Shown: piece after piece, positions 36,213 through 43,361 of the stretch | Layout: each line of letters opens with the position of its first letter | Position numbering within the stretch: the first letter of the stretch is position 1 | Assembly (NCBI GenBank): GCA_905234265.1 | Contig: CAJOHJ010000002.1 | Span: 1 to 64,000 of the forward strand | From: an uncultured Prevotella sp. | GTDB lineage: Bacteria > Bacteroidota > Bacteroidia > Bacteroidales > Bacteroidaceae | Length of the DNA: 64,000 nucleotides | Direction of reading: 5' to 3' | Notes under the pieces: generated by a model | Database searches by the model: none | What the model saw: the letters and a program-made list of their open reading frames with translations, nothing else | What the model was told of the DNA's origin: nothing | Translations under genes and position numbers: made by a program

Positions 36213-37732
36213 TTCCTTAATATTCCTGTTTTCGTTACCGTCAGCTGCATTCCGCTGTTGTGTCCGTAAATTCCGCCGGAGTCGAATGCAAAGCCTCCCT
36301 TTACAGTCCATCCGCCACGGACAGGACGATAGCAGGCTTCGGCCAGCAGCGACACGTTTTCCTCAGGGTCGATGAAAATCTTGCTGTAAGTGCCATAGCC
36401 GCGCTGCCATGTCAGCAGCAGCCTGTAGGACAAGCGCTGGGCAGGCTGTCCGCCTACGCCGAGGTGCCAGGCCACGAAGCGGTTGTTCTCGACAGCCACC
36501 TGATGGTCGTCGTTATAGAGTGGCGAAAGATAGAGCGGATTGCCCATAACCATTCCCCAGTGCTGCCAGCCGGCCTGCAGGGAGTGATTATAGTAGTGGT
36601 CGCGTCCGCCGACGTGTTCGCTGATGTTGCGCGTATGGTCGTGGTAAACGGGGCCGCTCTGATATTTGGTGTGCAGGTATTCCACCACGATGTCCTGCAG
36701 CCACGGCACCTGCTTAAGCTTAAGTTCTGCGCCAAGCATGACGTCCTGCAAGTCGTAGATGAAGTATCGCTGACGCTTCTTGGCATTCCACTCGTCGCCG
36801 CTGCCATAGCCGTCGTAGTCCATGAAGAGCATGGCGCTGTGGTCTTCGAAGTAGCGGTCAAAATATATGCCAAGGTTCCAGCGGCGCTGGTCGATGTTCA
36901 GCCTGCCCACCCAGCTGCCCAGGTGGTTGCCGGCATTGTTCTGCCAGTAGCTGTCGGTGGCATCGAAGCCGCCGCTGGTCAGCGCATTGGTAAAGCCGCT
37001 CAGCCCGCGGTCGTTGCTGATTATGCTTTCGCCGTTTTTGTCGAACATGTGTGTCGTGCCGCTGAACTGGCATGCCATCTCCAGGCCGAGTTCCATTGTA
37101 ACCTTCTTCGAGCCTATGCGCAGATAGCCGGCCTTGGAGTGATGAAGCGCATTGGAGGTGTACTTGCTCTGCCGTCCGGTGAAATCTTCCTGCCAGCGCG
37201 TGTCCGTAGGATAGCCGTAGGCCAGATGTCCTTTCACTGCCAGCCACCGCCGCGCAAAAGGCACGGGCCAGTAGTCGGGCAAGGAGAGGCGTAGCTGCGG
37301 AATCGGCCTGGCATTGATGCCCAGCGTCTGCGGCCCACTGCTCAACAGCTGGTTCTTAAGCTCCATGGGGAACTCGCGGCTGCCAATGGTCAGCAGCCCT
37401 TTCAGCCAGCGCACCTCAGCATAAGCCTGCTGGACGACGAAATGCGAGCTGAAGGCTGCCGGCAGTGCCACGTCAAGGCCATAGCCCACAGCCCATCGGC
37501 GCAGTGAGTCGCGCTCCAACGGCCGGCTGACGGCTGCACGCAAATAAGCATTGTCGGGACGCACCGAACTCAGTCCGTACCTGTTGGCATTGAGCCACAA
37601 CGGCGAATGGCTGCCAGACGACAGAGTAGCCTGCATTTCCACACGGTAATGCAAGCTATCCGTCAGCGAATGCTGCTGTGCAGAGACAAGCAGAGGCAAC
37701 AACGCTGCCAGTATAGCCACCCAACTTTTCAT
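36209..37732 (-). CDS. wzi: Capsule assembly protein Wzi
   Basis: An outer-membrane barrel that anchors or organises capsule at the cell surface. The signal peptide is MKSWVAILAALLPLLVSAQQ (start 37732; an earlier ATG at 37744 adds four residues), followed by many amphipathic strands and the family blocks RVEMQATLSSGSHSPLWLNAN and LLTIGSREFPMELKNQLLSSG. It has 507 residues, of the usual length. It lies at the right end of the polysaccharide locus, transcribed towards the priming-enzyme genes. Confidence 0.85.
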   Translation of the reverse strand: MKSWVAILAALLPLLVSAQQHSLTDSLHYRVEMQATLSSGSHSPLWLNANRYGLSSVRPDNAYLRAAVSRPLERDSLRRWAVGYGLDVALPAAFSSHFVVQQAYAEVRWLKGLLTIGSREFPMELKNQLLSSGPQTLGINARPIPQLRLSLPDYWPVPFARRWLAVKGHLAYGYPTDTRWQEDFTGRQSKYTSNALHHSKAGYLRIGSKKVTMELGLEMACQFSGTTHMFDKNGESIISNDRGLSGFTNALTSGGFDATDSYWQNNAGNHLGSWVGRLNIDQRRWNLGIYFDRYFEDHSAMLFMDYDGYGSGDEWNAKKRQRYFIYDLQDVMLGAELKLKQVPWLQDIVVEYLHTKYQSGPVYHDHTRNISEHVGGRDHYYNHSLQAGWQHWGMVMGNPLYLSPLYNDDHQVAVENNRFVAWHLGVGGQPAQRLSYRLLLTWQRGYGTYSKIFIDPEENVSLLAEACYRPVRGGWTVKGGFAFDSGGIYGHNSGMQLTVTKTGILRK

Positions 37733-37837
37733 TTGCAGTTGCAAAATTACAAAATAGGTAAGACAATAAGAAATAAAAAGAACTTTATTTCACTTCCAGA
37801 CGAAAAGTAACTTCGGCTAAGACACTGTTCCAGAAAA

Positions 37838-37961
37838 TAACATGCAGAGATAAAAAATTATCTTCGTAAGATAATTTCGTAACATGCAGAGATAAAAAAT
37901 TATCTTCGTAAGATAATTTCGTAAGTCATTGAGATAATTCCGTAACTCACAGAGATAAATT
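37838..37961. repeat. Interspersed GAGATAATTTCGTAA repeat cluster 4
   Basis: Two nearly identical 52-bp blocks (hexamer CATGCA, then AAAAAATTATCTTCGTAAGA) followed by degenerate units with hexamers GTCATT and CTCACA. It fills the gap between the 5' end of wzi and the 3' end of the histidine phosphatase gene. It contains the palindrome AAATTATCTTCGTAAGATAA. Confidence 0.88.
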
Positions 37962-37963
37962 TC

Positions 37964-38473
37964 TCAGAGCTGCAGCGTGCGGACTTCTGCATTCATCATG
38001 CGCTGCACTTCGCGCATCTCGCAATGGGCATAGACGGCCAGAATGGCTTTGTTGATGATGCCATGCCCAACGGCCACGACACGCTGGCCGGGAAACGACC
38101 TGCGGACAAAGGCAAGAAACTCGCCGGCACGACGCAGCAATGCCTCCTGACTTTCAATGTCGGCAGGCCACGGCAGACCTTGTAGGTCGGGAATGTAGCG
38201 GCCTGTGAAGCTGCCCCAGTCGCGCTCGCGCAGCAGCGGAGTGGTGACTACCGGCAGACCATGCGTGGCGGCAATTATCTCTGCCGTCTCGACGGCCCTG
38301 CGCAAGTCGCTGGCAACAACGGCATCCAGCGGCTCTCTGGACATGCGCTGCGCCACAGCCTCGGCCTGCTGACGGCCTTTGTCGTTGAGCCGCCCCTGCG
38401 TCTGTCCCTGCATAATCTGGCTGACATTGTCGGGGGTCTCGCCGTGGCGAACAAGGAAAAGTGTTGTCTCCAT
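37964..38473 (-). CDS. Histidine phosphatase (phosphoglycerate mutase-like) protein
   Basis: A 169-residue phosphohistidine enzyme: the N-terminal LFLVRHGETPDN contains the catalytic RHG motif, followed by SDLRRAVETAEIIA and the second His in VVAVGHGIINKAIL. This group includes alpha-ribazole phosphatase, SixA-like proteins and general phosphatases, and the sequence does not separate them. The gene stands alone, with a repeat cluster just past its stop. Confidence 0.88.
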   Translation of the reverse strand: METTLFLVRHGETPDNVSQIMQGQTQGRLNDKGRQQAEAVAQRMSREPLDAVVASDLRRAVETAEIIAATHGLPVVTTPLLRERDWGSFTGRYIPDLQGLPWPADIESQEALLRRAGEFLAFVRRSFPGQRVVAVGHGIINKAILAVYAHCEMREVQRMMNAEVRTLQL

Positions 38474-38529
38474 AGTGCTGCGAAATTATAAAAAACTATT
38501 CAAAAAAGCGTAAAAAAACAGAAAAAAAC

Positions 38530-38560
38530 TTGGAGGTAATAAATTTATTTCATACATTTG
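38530..38560 (+). promoter_or_regulatory. Promoter of the 35-residue small protein
   Basis: CTTG (38529-38532), 20 bp, TACATTTG (38553-38560), then an 83-nt leader that ends in GGAGG, 7 bases before an ATG. The GGAGG is a strong Shine-Dalgarno site, which is unusual for Bacteroidetes. Confidence 0.6.
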
Positions 38561-38643
38561 CCAGCGGAGGTAGATTTCCCTGCCTGTATTTAACTAACAG
38601 TCATTACTAACTAACTTATTATTACTTTTTTGGAGGTACAACT

Positions 38644-38751
38644 ATGATTACTCAGAATTCCAAGTACGACCGCGAGGAGTACGAACTCAACGAACAGAAC
38701 AGCGACCAGGAGCAGTTGACTCGCACGGACTCAAGCATCTGGTACACCTAA
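38644..38751 (+). CDS. Small acidic protein of 35 residues, unknown function
   Basis: The reading frame starts at the ATG after GGAGG and encodes MITQNSKYDREEYELNEQNS and a further 15 residues, ending SSIWYT. It is hydrophilic and acidic, with no transmembrane segment, cysteine or recognisable domain. Support for a real gene is a dedicated promoter, a strong ribosome-binding site and a leader. A second promoter starts just after it for the next gene. The family is unknown to me. Confidence 0.5.
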   Translation: MITQNSKYDREEYELNEQNSDQEQLTRTDSSIWYT

Positions 38752-38768
38752 AATTATCTGGAAAAATC

Positions 38769-38799
38769 TTGCACATTTGTCCGCTTATTCGTAATTTTG
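38769..38799 (+). promoter_or_regulatory. Promoter of the DUF6621-like gene
   Basis: TTG (38769-38771), about 20 bp, TAATTTTG (38792-38799). The ATG is at 38805, only 5 bases after the -7 element, so the transcript is expected to be leaderless or nearly so. Confidence 0.6.
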
Positions 38800-38804
38800 C
38801 GCTC

Positions 38805-39422
38805 ATGGAAAAAGCGAATAGCAGCGACATTGCATTCCACACTCCGGCATTCACGTCGGAAAATGTTATCCTTGTCGACGCAGAATACGTCGACAAGGTT
38901 GTTTTTAGCCTGACGGTCAACTTTGAGCGCATGCTCGGCAGGCGCATTCCGCAGGCCGACCTGGCCACATGGCTGGAATGTGCGGCAATGGACGGCGGGC
39001 TGCGCGAGGGCAGCAACGTCACGCAGGTGGTCCTGATGCACGACGGCAGCAGAGGCCAGATGGAAAACTTTGTCCCCGGCACGTTCAGCGAACTGGACGG
39101 CATAGCCTTCAATGGCCGGCTGGGCGAATTTCTCATCAGCTGCGTGAAAGTAGAGGAGACTATGGTCAGCAAGGAGCAGCTCTTCTGCGAGTCGCTGCAG
39201 GTCGTTGCCAGCTCTGAAGACGTGAAACGGCTGACAGTGGCCGGCGACACCGAGAACAGCCTCTCCCCCATACGCAAGGCTCTGGCTGCAGCCAACCCCG
39301 ACATGCACATCACGCTGCTGACGATGCAGCCCGTGACAGGCGGCAATTTCCGGCAGGACATGCTGGGCTACTCGCTGATGGCTGCGCTGGGAATAAGGGC
39401 TGAAGAAATCCAGCCACGGTAA
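38805..39422 (+). CDS. Conserved Bacteroidales protein (DUF6621-like)
   Basis: A 205-residue soluble protein that I match tentatively to DUF6621, with the conserved NVILVDAEYVDKVVFSLTVNFERMLGRRIPQADL opening as its best landmark (FERMLGRRIPQADLATWL). It has no signal peptide, transmembrane segment or catalytic motif that I recognise. The start at 38805 is preferred because a promoter ends 5 bp before it; the upstream in-frame region lies within the promoter. It is followed by a saccharopine dehydrogenase-like gene after 78 bp. The function is unknown. Confidence 0.6.
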   Translation: MEKANSSDIAFHTPAFTSENVILVDAEYVDKVVFSLTVNFERMLGRRIPQADLATWLECAAMDGGLREGSNVTQVVLMHDGSRGQMENFVPGTFSELDGIAFNGRLGEFLISCVKVEETMVSKEQLFCESLQVVASSEDVKRLTVAGDTENSLSPIRKALAAANPDMHITLLTMQPVTGGNFRQDMLGYSLMAALGIRAEEIQPR

Positions 39423-39500
39423 GCCTTACGGAAAACGTGACCTGACAAGCGCGGACATTCCCATGACAAGAACAACAGAACAAAGAATATAAAAAAGACT

Positions 39501-40778
39501 ATGAGCAGAGTATTAATGATTGGCGCCGGTGGCGTCGCAACAGTGGCAGCGTTCAAGATAGCGCAGAATGCCGACGTGTTTACCGAATTTATGATTGCCA
39601 GCCGCCGCAAGGAGAAGTGCGACCAGATAGTAGAGGCCATCAGGGCCAAGGGACTTCTCTCACCTCTTACCTCTCACCACTCACCTCTGAAAATCCAGAC
39701 AGCACAGGTGGATGCCGACGACGTGGAACAGCTGAAGGCACTATTCAGCAGCTATAAGCCGGAGCTGGTGATAAACCTTGCACTGCCCTATCAGGATCTG
39801 ACCATCATGGACGCCTGTCTGGCATGCGGATGCTCCTATCTGGACACGGCAAACTACGAACCGAAAGACGAAGCTCACTTTGAATACTCCTGGCAGTGGG
39901 CCTACCGCGACCGCTTCCGCGAAGCAGGACTGACGGCCATACTCGGCTGCGGCTTCGACCCAGGAGTGACAAGCATCTACACCGCCTACGCCGCCAAGCA
40001 CCATTTCAAGGAAATGCAATACCTGGACATCGTAGACTGCAATGCCGGCGACCACCACAAGGCCTTCGCCACCAACTTCAACCCGGAGATAAACATCCGC
40101 GAAATCACCCAGAAGGGACTCTACTGGGAAGACGGCAAATGGGTAGAGACGGAGCCGCTGGAAATACACAAAGACCTCACCTACCCCGGCATCGGCCCGC
40201 GCGACAGCTATCTGCTGCACCATGAGGAAATAGAATCGCTGGTGCTGAACTATCCCACCATCAAGCGCGCACGCTTCTGGATGACCTTCGGACAGCAGTA
40301 TCTGAAACACCTCGAGGTAATACAGAACATCGGCATGAGCCGCATCGACGAGGTTGTCTACGAAGCTCCGCTGGCCGACGACAACAGCACGACACCGCGC
40401 ACCGTGAAAGTGAAAATCGTGCCGCTGCAGTTCCTTAAGGCCGTTCTGCCAAACCCACAGGAACTTGGCGAGAACTATGAGGGCCAGACGAGCATAGGAT
40501 GTCGCATCCGCGGCATAGGCAACGACGGCCAGGAACACACCTATTATATATATAATAACTGTTCGCACCGCGCCGCCTACGAAGAGACTGGCATGCAGGG
40601 CGTCAGCTACACCACCGGCGTGCCTGCTATGATTGGCGCCATGATGTTCTGCAAGGGACTGTGGAAGAAGCCCGGCGTCTTCAACGTCGAGGAATTCAAC
40701 CCCGACCCATTCATGGAACAGCTGAACAAGCAGGGACTGCCGTGGAATGAAATCCACGACGGTGACTTGGAACTATAA
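39501..40778 (+). CDS. Saccharopine dehydrogenase-like (carboxynorspermidine synthase-type) enzyme
   Basis: A 425-residue NAD(P)-dependent enzyme: the Rossmann motif SRVLMIGAGGVATVAAFKIA, VINLALPYQDLTIMDACLACG, YLDTANYEP and ILGCGFDPGVTSIYTAYA. It fits the saccharopine dehydrogenase family used by Bacteroidetes as carboxynorspermidine dehydrogenase in polyamine synthesis. The substrate is inferred from the family, not shown. An in-frame Ser/Thr/His-rich loop (SPLTSHHSPLKIQTA) at about residues 53-65 is encoded by a CTCACCTCTTACC-type tract. Confidence 0.83.
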   Translation: MSRVLMIGAGGVATVAAFKIAQNADVFTEFMIASRRKEKCDQIVEAIRAKGLLSPLTSHHSPLKIQTAQVDADDVEQLKALFSSYKPELVINLALPYQDLTIMDACLACGCSYLDTANYEPKDEAHFEYSWQWAYRDRFREAGLTAILGCGFDPGVTSIYTAYAAKHHFKEMQYLDIVDCNAGDHHKAFATNFNPEINIREITQKGLYWEDGKWVETEPLEIHKDLTYPGIGPRDSYLLHHEEIESLVLNYPTIKRARFWMTFGQQYLKHLEVIQNIGMSRIDEVVYEAPLADDNSTTPRTVKVKIVPLQFLKAVLPNPQELGENYEGQTSIGCRIRGIGNDGQEHTYYIYNNCSHRAAYEETGMQGVSYTTGVPAMIGAMMFCKGLWKKPGVFNVEEFNPDPFMEQLNKQGLPWNEIHDGDLEL

Positions 40779-40858
40779 AAACCAAGCAACGCCACAACCT
40801 GACAACACCATAATAAGACAACGAATAAAACTGATAACAAAACAACACACTAACAACA

Positions 40859-41884
40859 ATGGCAAAGAAAGAAGAAGGAGAGGCTATGAACCCTCAGCAG
40901 GAGAAACTCAAGGCCCTGCAGGCTGCCATGTCGAAAATTGAAAAAGACTTCGGCAAGGGAAGCATCATGCGCATGGGCGACGAACAGATAGAGAACGTGG
41001 AGGTAATTCCTACCGGCTCGATAGCGCTGAATGCAGCCCTTGGAGTGGGCGGCTATCCCAAAGGACGCATTATAGAAATCTACGGCCCTGAGTCGAGCGG
41101 CAAGACAACGCTGGCAATACACGCCATCGCTGAGGCACAGAAGCAGGGAGGCATTGCTGCATTCATCGACGCTGAGCATGCTTTCGACCGTTTCTACGCT
41201 CAGAAACTGGGCGTAGACGTCGACAATCTGTACATCTCGCAGCCAGACAACGGAGAGCAGGCTCTGGAAATCGCCGACCAGCTGATACGCTCGGCAGCTA
41301 TCGACATCCTCGTGATTGACTCCGTGGCAGCACTGACACCGAAGAAGGAAATAGAAGGCGACATGGGCGACTCTGCCGTAGGACTGCACGCGCGTCTGAT
41401 GTCGCAGGCCCTGCGCAAGCTGACGGCAACCATAGCAAAGACTAACACCACCTGCATATTCATCAACCAGCTGCGCGAGAAGATTGGCATCATGTTCGGC
41501 AACCCGGAGACTACTACCGGCGGCAATGCCCTGAAGTTCTACGCATCTGTACGCCTGGACATCCGCAAGGTTACCAGCCTGAAGGACGGCGACCAGGTGA
41601 TTGGCAATCAGGTGCGCGTAAAGGTTGTGAAGAACAAGGTTGCGCCACCATTCCGCAAGGCAGAATTTGAGATTACCTTCGGTGAGGGCATCTCAAAGAT
41701 TGGCGAAATCGTAGACCTGGGCGTCGACAACGGCATCATCCAGAAGAGCGGCTCATGGTTCAGCTACAACGGTGCAAAGCTGGCACAGGGAAGGGACGCC
41801 GTAAAAGCCCTGCTGAAAGACAATCCCGAGCTATGCGAAGAACTGGAGGAAAAGATTATGCAGGCAATAGCCGACAATGCATGA
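40859..41884 (+). CDS. recA: Recombinase A
   Basis: The central recombinase and SOS co-protease. Walker A is [13 protein letters not shown], Walker [12 protein letters not shown], loop L2 region [15 protein letters not shown], and the [20 protein letters not shown] block is present. At 341 residues it is normal in length. No LexA-type box was recognised upstream. It ends at a strong hairpin shared with queH. Confidence 0.98.
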   Translation: MAKKEEGEAMNPQQEKLKALQAAMSKIEKDFGKGSIMRMGDEQIENVEVIPTGSIALNAALGVGGYPKGRIIEIYGPESSGKTTLAIHAIAEAQKQGGIAAFIDAEHAFDRFYAQKLGVDVDNLYISQPDNGEQALEIADQLIRSAAIDILVIDSVAALTPKKEIEGDMGDSAVGLHARLMSQALRKLTATIAKTNTTCIFINQLREKIGIMFGNPETTTGGNALKFYASVRLDIRKVTSLKDGDQVIGNQVRVKVVKNKVAPPFRKAEFEITFGEGISKIGEIVDLGVDNGIIQKSGSWFSYNGAKLAQGRDAVKALLKDNPELCEELEEKIMQAIADNA

Positions 41885-41905
41885 CAACACGTCACGCAGA
41901 CGATT

Positions 41906-41953
41906 AATACGCAAAGATGAGAGATAGCTGGCTATCTCTCATCTTTGCGTATT
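41906..41953. terminator. Bidirectional terminator between recA and queH
   Basis: A perfect 23-bp inverted repeat (41906-41928 with 41931-41953) with a 2-nt loop. The right arm also encodes the last residues of QueH (RKDER) and its stop codon, so the terminator and the coding sequence overlap. Confidence 0.9.
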
Positions 41954-42513
41954 GAGAACTCACAGCCACAATACTGCTGATTGTAGAAAGCAAACTGGCG
42001 CAGAAGCTCGTTGCGGCGTTCATACAGCCCACCCTTTCGCCAGTTTTGCTCCCAAAAGGCAGTGCCAGACACAGACGCTGCAGCCTGCAGCCCTGCTCTG
42101 TTTATCTGCTCAAGGCTCTTCCACCTGGAAGAGGCCAGTGTCGTGGTGAAATACTTTATCCCCTGCTTTGCAGCCATCTGGGCTGCAGCAGTAAGGCGCA
42201 ACTGGAAGCACTGTTCGCAGCGCAGACCTCGCTCCGGCTCACTCTCAAGACCATGAACACCGCATAGCCACTGCTCGTGGTCGTAGTCGCCGTCTATCCA
42301 TCGGATGCCAAGGCTATCGGCATGACGCTGGCTTTCCTTCTTGCGGATTTCATATTCCTCGAGTGGGAAGATGTTCGGATTATAATAGTAGATTGTGGGC
42401 TGAACGCCATGCGCCAGCAGCCATTCAACAATGGCCGACGAGCATGGTGCACAGCAGGCATGCAGCAGCACTCCGTCGATATCTTCTGGAATATAAAGCG
42501 AACTCTTTTTCAT
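41932..42513 (-). CDS. queH: Epoxyqueuosine reductase QueH
   Basis: Reduces epoxyqueuosine to queuosine in tRNA modification, the non-homologous replacement for QueG. The Cys motifs LLHACCAPCSSAIVEW (near residue 15) and GLRCEQCFQLRL are visible, as is the C-terminal FYNQQYCGCEF. At 193 residues it is full length. Its last codons lie in the terminator hairpin. A purine-rich simple tract lies between it and the preceding TerB/DnaJ gene. Confidence 0.92.
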   Translation of the reverse strand: MKKSSLYIPEDIDGVLLHACCAPCSSAIVEWLLAHGVQPTIYYYNPNIFPLEEYEIRKKESQRHADSLGIRWIDGDYDHEQWLCGVHGLESEPERGLRCEQCFQLRLTAAAQMAAKQGIKYFTTTLASSRWKSLEQINRAGLQAAASVSGTAFWEQNWRKGGLYERRNELLRQFAFYNQQYCGCEFSIRKDER

Positions 42514-42524
42514 TCTTCAGCCTC

Positions 42525-42587
42525 TCACTACTTACCTCTGGCAACTCGCCTCTTACCTCTCGCCGCTCACCTCTCACCTCTGACAAT
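42525..42587. repeat. CTCACCTCTTACC-type simple tract
   Basis: About 60 bp of loosely periodic CTCACTACTTACCTCTGGCA-like sequence filling the gap between queH and the TerB/DnaJ gene. On the mRNA strand it is purine-rich (GAGGTGAGAGGTGAG). The same sequence type occurs inside the saccharopine dehydrogenase-like gene. Confidence 0.85.
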
Positions 42588-42589
42588 TT

Positions 42590-43348
42590 TTACAATCCAC
42601 GAGCCTTCCAGACAATGTCTTTGGCGGCGTTGATTTCCTGCAGCTTCTTCTCGGCAGCCTTGCGGACATCCTCACCCAGCGTGGCAACACGGTCGGGATG
42701 GTGCTTAAGCGCCAAAGTGCGATAGGCTTTTCGCACTTCATCGTCAGTAGCTGAGGGAGAGACGCCCAGCACTTTGTATGCCGACTCCAGATCGTCGTGT
42801 CCAAGGCCAAGCAGCGAGTCAATCTCGCCGACGCTCATCTGCAGCCATTGCGCGCACTCCTTCAGTGCTGCAAGCTCAGTGGCATCTACGCTGCCGTCAG
42901 CCCTGGCAATAAGCACAAGGAAGTCGAGCATCTGCAGACGCTGTGAATAGTCGGTATGCTGGGCAATCTGCATGCAGCTCTGCATGACATTCCTTCTGAA
43001 GACATCGCTGCCCATGCGCTTCTGCTCATCGAAGAGGCGCTTCAGAATTTCATCGGCCTGCATGCGTGCCGCCTCGCCGAAGTTCTGGCGCATGACGTTG
43101 CGCACTGCCTCCATCTCAGAATGCATGATGCGACCGTCTGCCCTGATGATGTACGACGCCAGCACGAGCATAGAGAACAGGAAGCTGTTGCGGTTGCCTA
43201 TGTCGCCAACGGCAGCAGCCTGGTCATCGGTGTTCACTGAGTCGACGACATTATTCAGCAGCATGCCCAGCACTATGCCGGCAAACATGCCTATCGGCCC
43301 GGCACTCATCCATCCGATGATGCCGCCAATCCAAGGAGCTAAGCTCAT
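42590..43348 (-). CDS. TerB/DnaJ domain protein (DjlA-like)
   Basis: A 252-residue protein with a glycine-rich N-terminal membrane-like segment (IGGIIGWMSAGPIGMFAGIV), a TerB-like helical domain (LASYIIRADGRIMHSEMEAV, LLIARADGSVDATELAAL) and a C-terminal J domain (AYKVLGVSPSATDDEVRKAYRTLALKHHPD) with the HPD motif that stimulates Hsp70 ATPase. The arrangement is that of DjlA co-chaperones. It starts 13 bp after the GH106 stop and may share its transcript. Confidence 0.86.
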   Translation of the reverse strand: MSLAPWIGGIIGWMSAGPIGMFAGIVLGMLLNNVVDSVNTDDQAAAVGDIGNRNSFLFSMLVLASYIIRADGRIMHSEMEAVRNVMRQNFGEAARMQADEILKRLFDEQKRMGSDVFRRNVMQSCMQIAQHTDYSQRLQMLDFLVLIARADGSVDATELAALKECAQWLQMSVGEIDSLLGLGHDDLESAYKVLGVSPSATDDEVRKAYRTLALKHHPDRVATLGEDVRKAAEKKLQEINAAKDIVWKARGL

Positions 43349-43361
43349 AGTCTACAACAAA

